In this document: piece by piece, positions 1 to 7,708 of the stretch
Layout: the number at the start of each line of letters is the position of its first letter
Numbering within the stretch: position 1 is the first letter of the stretch
Assembly (NCBI GenBank): GCA_900550645.1
Contig: URTA01000002.1
Location: 1 to 64,000 of the forward strand
Reading direction: 5' to 3'
Source: an uncultured Porphyromonadaceae bacterium
Lineage (GTDB): Bacteria > Bacteroidota > Bacteroidia > Bacteroidales > Muribaculaceae
Length of the DNA: 64,000 nucleotides
Program-made: the position numbers and the translations under genes
Notes under the pieces: generated by a model
Database searches by the model: none
The model's input: the letters and a program-made list of their open reading frames with translations, nothing else
Told to the model about the DNA's origin: nothing

Positions 1-320
1 GTCCGTATGCTGTCAGGATTTTCTTCAATGGGATATAAGGTGTCGGCGTATGCGGCAGAGTCAGTGTCGATAACGGCTGACTTGTTGCCATTGGATGCCG
101 GTATGACAACACAGCATATTATGACCGCAAGGGCAAGTATACAGATTATTAATACTGCTAAGACTGCGGTGTTGGTTTTGTTGCTGCTCGGTGTATTGTC
201 CTGCGGCATGTTGTCCTGCGGCACACCATTGTTGCGAGCGATTATGTGACCGCATTTCGGGCATTGTTTAGCCTTGTCGGATATGTTGTGACCGCACTTC
301 GGACATTTTATCAGTGCCAT
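1..320 (-). CDS. Zinc-ribbon, single-pass membrane protein (3' end cut by window)
   Basis: Reading leftwards from the ATG at 320, the frame stays open to the window edge (106 codons). The product starts MALIKCPKCGHNISDKAKQC, two CxxC pairs of a short zinc ribbon, then a Gln/Asn/Pro-rich linker and one hydrophobic segment at about residues 52-72, followed by a polar Asp/Ser-rich stretch. A cytoplasmic ribbon with an exported C-terminal part is the likely topology. It is the last visible member of a tandem family of five; its first 25 residues are close to those of the next two upstream genes. Function unknown; ligand or partner not visible. Confidence concerns the existence of the gene, not its role. 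Confidence 0.75.
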   Translation of the reverse strand, partial: MALIKCPKCGHNISDKAKQCPKCGHIIARNNGVPQDNMPQDNTPSSNKTNTAVLAVLIICILALAVIICCVVIPASNGNKSAVIDTDSAAYADTLYPIEENPDSIR

Positions 321-336
321 AATATGTGTTTCTTAT

Positions 337-1425
337 TCAATATTTTTCATCATAGTCAGATGCCATTTCTTCAGCTTGTCGCTTCTTCTCCTCTGCTGCT
401 TTCTTTCGGAGAATGTGCTTCTTGAATTTCTCGATTTTAGCGTAATCGGCATCAGTAAATGTAGTGTTGCCGTTTTTGTCGATAAAACCGTATATCCAGA
501 GAGCTTCATTTTCTGCATTGCATGAGCCTAAGTACACAATTTCCATGACAGCGTTAGCAACTCCATTGCTGAATGGTGTTATATCATTGAATGAAGCTGG
601 AACTAAAATTTTTCCGTTCTTTAGAAGGCCCAGGTATTTAACCCGCTCTCCCATGCAATCAACACTTATATCGCTGAAGATTTTGTATTCAGAGTCATCT
701 GTGTCATTCGTTTCTTTGATTTCTGGCGGATTAGTTCCCGTCAACTGTTTGTATGTGATTTTGCTCTCTAAACCTTCGCAAACGCCATCCTTGAAATAAA
801 TGAGGCCATTGCCCATATACCCACGTTCTCTATCAGTTCCACTGCCGCTTCCAAAGTATCCCCTGGTTTCTTCGCGACATTGCGTGTTGTAGATTTTGCC
901 AGTTCTGTCTATGAAACACACCATGTCTTTGATTAGGACAAAAGCCAAACCTTCCGAGAATGCTCCGGCTACTGGGAATCGGCATGGTATCACTAATTCT
1001 CCTTTTGTATTGATGTACCCAATGAGGTCATCTTTTTTGCTTCTTACTGCAGCCATGCCTTCGTAGAATGGGAATACAGCATCATATTGGTGGATTGAGT
1101 CAATAAATTCCGGTGTGATTTTCACTTCTGCTGTAACCGGGTCTTCGACCTCCTCTGCAACTGGTTCTATTATTACAGGTTTTTCTTCTACGGGTTGCTG
1201 TTGATTGTTTTGTAGATATATCCATACACAAAATCCTGCGGCAATCAATGCAATCAGTATTAGAGAAACTATAATCCAGATTTGCCGTTTGTTTTTTGAG
1301 GTCGGATTATTGGATTGAGTTATGTCATATTGGTTTTGTATTGCAAAGCTGTAGCCGCAGTTGGGGCATTGTTTTGCCTTGTCAGATATTGAGTGACCGC
1401 ATTGCGGACAGTTTATCAGTGCCAT
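337..1425 (-). CDS. Zinc-ribbon membrane protein with WG-type repeats
   Basis: The 362-residue product has a double-CxxC zinc ribbon (residues 6-24), a linker, one membrane helix (about 49-70) and a large C-terminal part. That part contains WG-type (KWG leptospira-like) repeat units, for example GYINTKGELVIPCRF near 135 and GFIDKNGN near 328. WG repeats form beta-rich domains of unknown function, usually extracytoplasmic. The C-terminus is a charged Lys/Glu helix. It lies 16 bases upstream of the truncated paralogue and 22 bases downstream of the next, so one transcript is likely. The first 76 bases, including the sequence just before the ATG, are almost the same as in the neighbouring copy. 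No enzymatic motif seen. Confidence 0.85.
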   Translation of the reverse strand: MALINCPQCGHSISDKAKQCPNCGYSFAIQNQYDITQSNNPTSKNKRQIWIIVSLILIALIAAGFCVWIYLQNNQQQPVEEKPVIIEPVAEEVEDPVTAEVKITPEFIDSIHQYDAVFPFYEGMAAVRSKKDDLIGYINTKGELVIPCRFPVAGAFSEGLAFVLIKDMVCFIDRTGKIYNTQCREETRGYFGSGSGTDRERGYMGNGLIYFKDGVCEGLESKITYKQLTGTNPPEIKETNDTDDSEYKIFSDISVDCMGERVKYLGLLKNGKILVPASFNDITPFSNGVANAVMEIVYLGSCNAENEALWIYGFIDKNGNTTFTDADYAKIEKFKKHILRKKAAEEKKRQAEEMASDYDEKY

Positions 1426-1447
1426 AATAAGTGTCTAATGATGATTG

Positions 1448-2368
1448 TTACTTGTTGGGTTTACTTTTGTAGTAGGTGATGATTCTTTCCTCCATGCACG
1501 CATCTTTGGATTTTTCCCATTTATCGTGCCATTCGCCGTCAGAATCGTCAACATAGACAGATTTCCACTCGTATGACCATGTCACTTTTCGTTTGATCCA
1601 GTTGCCCATCTCGTCAAACTCGTAGTCGGAATATACGATTTGCTCGTTTCGGTTCGAGGTAAACTCATTATTTTTGGGGGCTTTTGTCACTTTTACAAGC
1701 AGTCCGTCATTGTCGTAGTGGAACGTCATTGACCCGCTGTCGTTCCCATATTCATAATCATGGTAGTAGAGCTTTTGAGGCCTGCCATTTGACCAAGTAT
1801 ATGAGTATACTTGGGTTGCGCTGTCAGAGCTGTTGTAGTATCTGCTCATTTTAATTATTTGCCCGGCTTTGTTGCGGCTGATGCCTCTGCTTGTGAGCGT
1901 GCCGTCTTCCGAGAAGTCAAATACTCCGGCATAAATGTCGCTGTTGCGAGCCTCTGAATTCCAGAAGCATTGAGCAACGTCACCGTGCAACTCTTTGAAT
2001 ACCAGGTCGGGGGTGGTGAAGTTGCGGCGTTCTATCGAGTCTTGGCGGAGGGAGTCGAGGCGGGCGGCTTCGGCTTGCGCGAGGGCGAGGGAGTCGAGAC
2101 GTGCCTGTTCTGCTGCGAGGTTGGCTTCTTCCTGCCGTTTGTGTTCGGAGTAGAAGTAGTAGCCGGCAGCACCGCCTACGAGGACTACTGCGATAGCAAT
2201 AAGAAGCCATTTCAGGTTGCTCTTCGGCTTCGGCTCGATGTCTTCCGGGTCGTATGGCGGTTGCTGTAGCTCGTTGTCTGCGGACGCGATTTCGCAGCCG
2301 CAGTTAGGGCATTGTTTAGCCTTGTCAGATATTGTGTGACCGCATTGCGGACAATTTGTCAGTGCCAT
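1448..2368 (-). CDS. Zinc-ribbon membrane protein with YD-like C-terminal domain
   Basis: The 306-residue product begins with the same zinc ribbon (CPQCGHTISDKAKQCPNCG), then a Pro/Glu linker, a membrane helix at about 53-73, and a helical stretch (about 78-112) with repeated ARLDSL heptad-like units that may be coiled coil. The C-terminal 180 residues are beta-rich with YD/RHS-like strands such as YDNDGLLVKV and YEFDEMGNWIKRKV. The same C-terminal unit recurs in the gene at 2398-3162, which marks the two as paralogues. Probably anchored in the inner membrane with the repeat region outside the cytoplasm. No recognised function. Tandem arrangement and spacing (29 bases to the upstream gene) suggest an operon. 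Confidence 0.85.
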   Translation of the reverse strand: MALTNCPQCGHTISDKAKQCPNCGCEIASADNELQQPPYDPEDIEPKPKSNLKWLLIAIAVVLVGGAAGYYFYSEHKRQEEANLAAEQARLDSLALAQAEAARLDSLRQDSIERRNFTTPDLVFKELHGDVAQCFWNSEARNSDIYAGVFDFSEDGTLTSRGISRNKAGQIIKMSRYYNSSDSATQVYSYTWSNGRPQKLYYHDYEYGNDSGSMTFHYDNDGLLVKVTKAPKNNEFTSNRNEQIVYSDYEFDEMGNWIKRKVTWSYEWKSVYVDDSDGEWHDKWEKSKDACMEERIITYYKSKPNK

Positions 2369-2397
2369 AATATTGTGTATCTGTCAGTTGTCGGTTG

Positions 2398-3162
2398 TTA
2401 TGGATAGTATGTTATACGGCGGCTTACATGAATGGGGTCTGATTTTTGTTCTTTGCCCTCTTTGGGAGGATATTCAAACTGAAGAATTCTGGAAATCCAG
2501 TTCCCATGCTCATCTAACTTGTAATCAGAGTATGTAATAATTACTATATCCCCCGCCAAGTATGGAGGAAAATCTTTGAGATAATGGATGGTTTCTGTTT
2601 TGAGGCAACCATCGATATTGTATTCAGCTGTCGAGGAAGTCCATGGTGTTATAAAACCTGCCAGACATCCGTTCTCCCATTTTATTGCTGAATAGTATGT
2701 ACCATACTTATTGTCTTCTATCTTTCGTTTGATGATTTCCCCTTTGTCATCCCGGATGAAAGTGCTGTCATCAGGGGTGACGCGCCCGGTTGAGTCAAAT
2801 TGAATATGTGTTATTTCGTTGATACCGGTGTCTGTTTCCACATACCATCTTACGTCTTTGACTTTGCCCTTGAGATTATAATATGCGTAGTCAGAGGATA
2901 GGTGGCTCGGCACTGGGGGCGTGTAGACGAACATGAAGTAGTAGACAGCACCGGCGATGACGAGGAATGAGGGTATGACTGCCCACAGCCATTTCAAGCC
3001 GCCTTGCTTCTTTGCCGGGGCTATGTAAGTCTCCTCCGGCTGCTGGTTCTCTGGGATTTGCGGAGTCTCTTCGGGGATATGCAGCGGGCAGCCGCAGTGC
3101 GGACAACATTCCGCTCTGTCGGACATCTTTTGCCCACATTCTCTGCATGTTATAAGTGCCAT
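2398..3162 (-). CDS. Zinc-ribbon membrane protein, paralogue
   Basis: A 254-residue protein with a more diverged zinc ribbon (CRECGQKMSDRAECCPHCG), a Pro/Gln/Glu linker, a membrane helix at about 56-80 and a C-terminal beta-rich domain. Its final 60 residues, with YKLDEHGNWISR and RRITYYP, match the end of the neighbouring 306-residue paralogue in layout. The middle part reads like one long YD-type sheet (FDSTGRVTPDDSTF). Function unknown. It lies 31 bases downstream of the DUF805 gene on the same strand and is likely co-transcribed with it. Confidence 0.85.
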   Translation of the reverse strand: MALITCRECGQKMSDRAECCPHCGCPLHIPEETPQIPENQQPEETYIAPAKKQGGLKWLWAVIPSFLVIAGAVYYFMFVYTPPVPSHLSSDYAYYNLKGKVKDVRWYVETDTGINEITHIQFDSTGRVTPDDSTFIRDDKGEIIKRKIEDNKYGTYYSAIKWENGCLAGFITPWTSSTAEYNIDGCLKTETIHYLKDFPPYLAGDIVIITYSDYKLDEHGNWISRILQFEYPPKEGKEQKSDPIHVSRRITYYP

Positions 3163-3193
3163 GGTTTGTATCTATTTTGAGGTTATGAGTGGG

Positions 3194-4051
3194 TTAGTAT
3201 CCGTAGTACATCGATGAGCGTGCAGCGGAGAAAATGACTCCGAAGAGTATGAGATACATGACAGGTATCGCAATCAGAGTGATGATTACAAGCCATAAAG
3301 CGGGAGACTGGTTTACCGGGTCGGGTTCGTGTCCGTATTCATTCGGCCCGTCGTCTGACTTCTTGAAGAGAAGGAAGAAGCTGGCGATAGGGACAAACAT
3401 CCACCAGCCGCTCTTGCCTATGTCGTGGTATCGGCGTACTGTTATGGCGAGCCATGGGATAAAGCCGACGATGAGCATGAGCGACAGGATGAAGAAGGGG
3501 TTGAGGGGGAAGGCGAGGCCGCCGAAACCTACGAAACTGAAAAATTCGCGGCGTGAAGCTCGGCCGCTGAATTGGCAGAAGCGGTTCTTGAAGTCGTACC
3601 ACCACACCTTGACACATTCCCACCACAAGTCGAAACATTCGTAAAGACGCTGTCCGAGGTCGAAGTGCTTGCCCTTAAACACTTTATAGAACTGGCACGA
3701 CCAGAACAGTTCGGAAACGGATTTGTACGGCTCGTCGGCAACGGGCTGCGGCGCAGGTTGAGGCGTGGCGTAATACGGCTGTTGCGGCTGTGCAGCCGGT
3801 TGGGGTTGAGCAGCCGGCTGTTGAGTCGTTTGCTGCTGCCGAGCCGGCTGTTGTGTTTGTTGAGACGGACGTTGTACTTGCAGGGGATTGCCACATTCGG
3901 GACATGCGCCCTCGCTGCCTGTCAACGGGTAGCCGCACTCCGGGCATCGTGATTGTGTTGTTGAGGTTGTTCCTACGGGTGCGCCACATTCGGGGCAGGT
4001 CTGTTCGTTGCCTGTCAATGGGAAGCCGCACTCTTTGCATGCTCTTGCCAT
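3194..4051 (-). CDS. Double zinc-ribbon protein with DUF805 membrane domain
   Basis: The product has two consecutive zinc ribbons (CKECGFPLTGNEQTCPECG and CPECGYPLTGSEGACPECG), a 40-residue Gln/Pro/Ala-rich low-complexity linker, a Trp-rich amphipathic stretch, then a DUF805 domain of about four membrane helices. DUF805 hallmarks are visible: FSGRASRREFF near 165, VRRYHDIGKSGWW near 207, and DGPNEYG near 237. DUF805 proteins are small inner-membrane proteins of unknown function. I prefer the ATG at 4051 over the one six bases upstream because it starts MARACKECG, like its relatives. It is the first clear gene of the zinc-ribbon set. Confidence 0.85.
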   Translation of the reverse strand: MARACKECGFPLTGNEQTCPECGAPVGTTSTTQSRCPECGYPLTGSEGACPECGNPLQVQRPSQQTQQPARQQQTTQQPAAQPQPAAQPQQPYYATPQPAPQPVADEPYKSVSELFWSCQFYKVFKGKHFDLGQRLYECFDLWWECVKVWWYDFKNRFCQFSGRASRREFFSFVGFGGLAFPLNPFFILSLMLIVGFIPWLAITVRRYHDIGKSGWWMFVPIASFFLLFKKSDDGPNEYGHEPDPVNQSPALWLVIITLIAIPVMYLILFGVIFSAARSSMYYGY

Positions 4052-4066
4052 GTGCAAAACGTGTTG

Positions 4067-4375
4067 TTACACCGGGCGGCTCTGCGGGTGTGGGTTGTCA
4101 GCAGTGTTGTCTGAAGGGATATATGAAAAAGGTGAGCCACTTTCAACGTCATCTTCATTGACAACCTCACCACAAGGTCCTATAAAGCAGATAACACGAA
4201 ATAGCAACTCACCATATTCTGTATATCGGGGAAACTGATATGCAGGTACGAGAGAAGCATTTTCGGCAATCTCTGACTTTATAGATTGATCAAAGTGGTG
4301 ATTTGTCAATGCCAGAGGAGGCGAAAACCTTCCTATATATGTCCTGTCATGCGCTTGGCAGTGGTGTTGCCTCAC
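4067..4375 (-). CDS. Possible small CDS or transcribed leader of the zinc-ribbon operon
   Basis: An open frame of 102 codons fills the gap between a strong promoter match (4387-4417) and the DUF805 gene. Its only early start is a GTG at 4375, only a few bases after the predicted transcription start, and no homologue comes to mind. The composition is more AT-rich than neighbouring genes. It may be a genuine unknown protein or simply an untranslated leader of about 330 bases. Listed because the region is clearly transcribed if the promoter call is right; the coding status is weak. Confidence 0.25.
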   Translation of the reverse strand: MRQHHCQAHDRTYIGRFSPPLALTNHHFDQSIKSEIAENASLVPAYQFPRYTEYGELLFRVICFIGPCGEVVNEDDVESGSPFSYIPSDNTADNPHPQSRPV

Positions 4376-4386
4376 GAATGACGGTG

Positions 4387-4417
4387 CAAATATAGGAATA
4401 ATTTGCTAATCTCACAA
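4387..4417 (-). promoter_or_regulatory. Bacteroidetes-type promoter for zinc-ribbon operon
   Basis: On the minus strand TTG (4415-4417) is followed after exactly 20 bases by TATATTTG (4387-4394), matching the TTG / TAnnTTTG consensus of the Bacteroidetes primary sigma factor. Predicted transcription start is near 4380, leading into 4067-4375 and then the DUF805 and zinc-ribbon genes. Confidence 0.65.
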
Positions 4418-4525
4418 GGTTGAGTTGCTATTTCGGCGCAAAATTAACTGATTATGTTAAGCCCTGCAAGGTCTCGTCGGGGTTTTAACATTGTGTTTTT
4501 TGGGGTGGTTATGCAGTACCAGTAG

Positions 4526-4545
4526 GGACACGGCGTGCCGTGTCC
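4526..4545. repeat. Short palindromic intergenic repeat
   Basis: GGACACGGC and its reverse complement GCCGTGTCC are separated by two bases, giving a 9-bp stem. A further half-copy, CGGACACGGC, lies at 4591-4600. The pair lies in a stretch (4376-4773) where I see no gene. It resembles small dispersed palindromic elements; copy number elsewhere cannot be judged here. Confidence 0.5.
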
Positions 4546-4600
4546 GAAGAGCAGCAAGGATGTATATCACTGATTTGCAACGATTTCAAGCGGACACGGC

Positions 4601-4632
4601 TGAACTGCACCCCAAAAGTTGGACGAAAAAAG
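4601..4632. mobile_element. Sequence resembling an IS3-family terminal end (remnant)
   Basis: The stretch beginning TGAACTGCACCCCAAAAGTT and continuing into GGACGAAAAAAG resembles the ends of IS3/IS150-group elements, which typically start TGtactGcaCCCc. No transposase fragment or second end is visible within several kb, so at most it is a solo relic or a chance resemblance. Confidence 0.3.
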
Positions 4633-4712
4633 CACAACCATACGAGGTATGCGCATTTTGACACACCCTCCTACTTTGCCGGGAATTTTTTTGACTTGGA
4701 ATGAATGTAAAT

Positions 4713-4742
4713 GAGGGGCTGCGCCTGGTGGTGCAACCCCTC
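4713..4742 (-). terminator. Hairpin downstream of the 947-residue adhesin gene
   Basis: GAGGGG (4713-4718) pairs with CCCCTC (4737-4742), extended by TGC/GCA inside. It lies about 30 bases past the stop codon at 4774. There is no strong U-run after it on the minus strand, so it is a weak terminator candidate. Confidence 0.4.
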
Positions 4743-4773
4743 GGTGTGTGATGGCGCACAGCGTGTGCGTGGG

Positions 4774-7617
4774 TTATTTGACTATGATGCGTCGTGTGGT
4801 GTTGCCGGCGCGGAGGATGTATATGCCCGGCGCGGCGGCTATGTGTGCCGTGTGGTCAACGTGCTGCGAATAGATGGCTTTGCCGTCGAGGGCGTATACT
4901 GCCACGTCGGCGGGCTGGAGCAGCTCAACATAGATAGTTCCGTCGCTGACAGCCACCATGGCGTTGCCCTCAGCGGGCATCAGGTCAACGCCGCCGTTCA
5001 GGTCGGTGAGCGAGATGTTGTCTACGGGTAGCGGGGTGTGTGTGACGATGCCGCCGATGAGGGCGAAGCTGACAGTCTGTCCGGCAAGGGCGTCAAACGG
5101 CACTTTCAGCTCGTGCCAGTCTGTTGTGCCGGTCAGCGTGACGGTGCGGAGCGACTTGTAGCCGTCGCCGCTGTCAGCGAGCACTTCGAGGGTGTTCAGG
5201 CAGTCCTCGCCGGCACTGAAGTAGTACAGCGTCAGCTCGGGGCGCGAGTCTTTGGGCAGGACGATGTTGCCCGATGAGATGCGTGATTTCGAGCCGGGTT
5301 CTGTGGCGGTCATCTGCATGAAGCCGCCGTCGCCGTCCTGGGCGTTGTCGCCGTATCCTACGCTCCAGGTGCAGCCGAAGCCTTCGAACCGCTTTATGCC
5401 GAAATTGTGCGAAGGCCTGCCGTCGGCGAATGATTCGCGGAACGGCAGTTCGTAAGGCTTGCCCACGGGCTTGATGTCTGTCAAGGCGTTGTCTGACTCG
5501 CCAGCCGAGGTGACGGCAGAGACAGCGTAGTAGTACATGTCCTGTTCAGCGTCGGCATCGCATACGCGGTATGTGTATGACGTGCCCTCGACGTTTTCGG
5601 CTATTGTGTACAGCTGCACCCTGTTGTCTACGTACACCTGTATGTTGTACCGGAGCAGTTCGGGGTTGATGTCATGCCCGAAGGTGTCTGTTGTAGGCGC
5701 GTCCCATGTTATGGTGACTTCTCCGGGCTGTGTCTGGCGGAAATCGGCGTTTGCCGGCGCGGAGGGCACGGACACACCGACGTATGTATCGACAATGGCA
5801 ACCTCGCCGAATCCGGTCTGGTTGACGGCAAATGCGCTGTAGCGGTGTTTGCCGGCAGTCATTCCCTCGGTGTCGATGAATGTGTACGTCTGTCCTGGAG
5901 TCGGGTTGTCGATAGTGTGTATGTACTCGCCGTCGCGCACTACGCTCATTTCCATGATATAAGGCAGGTCGTCGCCGCTGATGGTCTTTTCGGGGGCGGT
6001 GACGGAGATTTCGGCGGAGAGACCGAAGTTGACATCGGGCTTGACGGTGAGCGTGGGCTGTGCCGGCGCGGCTATATCAGCTCCCTCGCCTATTGAGAAG
6101 TCGTGCAGGTACAGTGAGTTGTGGTCCATGTCGCTCATGCCGTGGATGCCGATATGGTATTTGCCGCTCTTGGTGACATGGATGTACCCACGGAACTCGT
6201 CAGGGTCAGACCCTTCAGACTGGAACTCGGTCGGCTCGATTATAACCGTGGTCATGTCGGCTGCGGTGTGTCCCGCGCCGAGGCGCACCTCAAACCGCTC
6301 TGATGATGTGTTGACCGTCGAGAGGTGTGCCGTGAAGGGGTATTTCACGCCGGCAGACAGCTCTACGGGCGGAGAGATGAGCCAGTCGTCCATGTCGCGC
6401 ATGTCGTTGTAGGTGACGCGCACACGTCCGTTGTACAGTCCCCAGGTCTTGCCGTCGCCGTTGGCATCGATTATGAAATAGCCGTCGAGGGCGTTGTCGC
6501 CGGTGAAAGTCTGTGTGAACGGCGGTGTGAGCGTGTTGCGTGAGTCGGTGCCTATCCATTGCGTGAGCGAAGCCTCCTCGCCCATGCCGCCGTCGTTGGC
6601 AAGGACTACGGAGAATGTGTATTCGCCAGGTTCGGGCAATGTGACTTCAGCTGTTACCTCGCTGCCGAATTGCGCCTCGCCCTGTGTGAGGAGAGAGCCG
6701 TTGGCAGAGATGGTGTATGAAGCGTTGCCGCTGCCCTGTGAGCCGTCGGAGAGCGTCGCTGGGACTGTGAAGCATACCTGACCTGTCAGCGCGTTCTCAG
6801 CGAAATCGAGGCGCAGGTTCTGCGGAGCAGACGGCACGGCGGTGTCGGCAGTCGTGAGGGTGAACAGCCCGGTTATCGCCTGTGAGCCGGGGTAGGAGTA
6901 TAGGAGCGTGGCTGCGCCGGTCTGCAGGTTGACCTCGTATAGCGCTCCTCCTGCGCTGTCGGAATATGCGCTCCAGAAACAGCGGTGCGAGGCCGGGTCT
7001 ATCGTGGCAGAACCCATGTCGGAGGGCGTGATGCCGGTCGCTCCGACCAGCACAGAGCTTCCGTCGGTCTTGTCAATGCGGTACAGCGAGCCGGCAGTGT
7101 CAATGCCGTATATCTGGCCGTCGGAGTCAGCGGCGAGGGAATACCAGTTGCCGCCGTCGGATATTGCAGTCCATTTCCCCTTTGCCGGGTCGAGAGTGCC
7201 GAAATGTGTGTCGGTTGTGCTGTCTTCGAAATATCGGTATGCTCCGTAGACCTTTTTCGATATAGGGTCGTAGGTGAGGTCGGCAGCGACAAACATTTCC
7301 TCGTCGTAAAGGACGCACGGGTTGCCGCGAGAGACAGTCTCGCCGTCAAAGGCAAACGGCGTTAGCGAGCCATAGACGATGTATGGGTTGAACGAGTCGT
7401 TGTAGTTGACGTAGTATTTGCCGTCAGCGTATACCGCGCCGCCGTTGGCAATCATATACTCGTCGTCGGAGAATATCTCGCTGAGGCTACCCGAGCCGTC
7501 CAGCGGAATGGAGACGAGCGCGGCGTCGGAGGGGCTGTTGCCGTACAGGCATATTCCTGCGTTAGCGGAGGCAGATGCAAAGACGACAGCCGCCAGTGTG
7601 ATGTAAAGTCTGTTCAT
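4774..7617 (-). CDS. Exported multidomain adhesin with C-terminal sorting domain
   Basis: The 947-residue product has a signal peptide (about 1-20, ending SASANA). A beta-propeller-like region (21-255) follows, with repeated strand pairs such as LTYDPISKKVYG, LAADSDGQIYGID and LYRIDKTDG. Then come a fibronectin III-like domain (262-355), a jelly-roll (cleaved adhesin / choice-of-anchor J) domain at 365-512 with DDWLISPPVEL, two fibronectin III-like domains (518-715), a second jelly-roll (720-874), and a C-terminal domain (880-947) ending VAVYALDGKAI...PGIYILRAG...IIVK. That tail is typical of Por/type IX secretion cargo, so cell-surface placement is likely. The ligand is unknown. It is downstream-most of six same-strand relatives. 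Confidence 0.85.
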   Translation of the reverse strand: MNRLYITLAAVVFASASANAGICLYGNSPSDAALVSIPLDGSGSLSEIFSDDEYMIANGGAVYADGKYYVNYNDSFNPYIVYGSLTPFAFDGETVSRGNPCVLYDEEMFVAADLTYDPISKKVYGAYRYFEDSTTDTHFGTLDPAKGKWTAISDGGNWYSLAADSDGQIYGIDTAGSLYRIDKTDGSSVLVGATGITPSDMGSATIDPASHRCFWSAYSDSAGGALYEVNLQTGAATLLYSYPGSQAITGLFTLTTADTAVPSAPQNLRLDFAENALTGQVCFTVPATLSDGSQGSGNASYTISANGSLLTQGEAQFGSEVTAEVTLPEPGEYTFSVVLANDGGMGEEASLTQWIGTDSRNTLTPPFTQTFTGDNALDGYFIIDANGDGKTWGLYNGRVRVTYNDMRDMDDWLISPPVELSAGVKYPFTAHLSTVNTSSERFEVRLGAGHTAADMTTVIIEPTEFQSEGSDPDEFRGYIHVTKSGKYHIGIHGMSDMDHNSLYLHDFSIGEGADIAAPAQPTLTVKPDVNFGLSAEISVTAPEKTISGDDLPYIMEMSVVRDGEYIHTIDNPTPGQTYTFIDTEGMTAGKHRYSAFAVNQTGFGEVAIVDTYVGVSVPSAPANADFRQTQPGEVTITWDAPTTDTFGHDINPELLRYNIQVYVDNRVQLYTIAENVEGTSYTYRVCDADAEQDMYYYAVSAVTSAGESDNALTDIKPVGKPYELPFRESFADGRPSHNFGIKRFEGFGCTWSVGYGDNAQDGDGGFMQMTATEPGSKSRISSGNIVLPKDSRPELTLYYFSAGEDCLNTLEVLADSGDGYKSLRTVTLTGTTDWHELKVPFDALAGQTVSFALIGGIVTHTPLPVDNISLTDLNGGVDLMPAEGNAMVAVSDGTIYVELLQPADVAVYALDGKAIYSQHVDHTAHIAAAPGIYILRAGNTTRRIIVK

Positions 7618-7643
7618 AATGGTTGTTTATGGGTGAAAAACAA

Positions 7644-7683
7644 TCCGCAGCCGGCGGCAGTAGCGTGCCTGCGCGGCTGCGGA
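7644..7683 (-). terminator. Terminator of the 1070-residue adhesin gene
   Basis: TCCGCAGCCG (7644-7653) pairs perfectly with CGGCTGCGGA (7674-7683). On the minus strand the stem is followed by TTGTTTTTC, a usable U-run. It lies 26 bases past the stop at 7709, so the genes on either side are probably separate transcripts. Confidence 0.7.
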
Positions 7684-7708
7684 CAGTGATTAGGGGTGTA
7701 TCGTATTG

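Noticed and set aside
4461..4498. Imperfect inverted repeat GTTAAGCCC...GGGGTTTTAAC as an attachment site
   Set aside because: No integrase, no second copy in the window, and pairing is weak.
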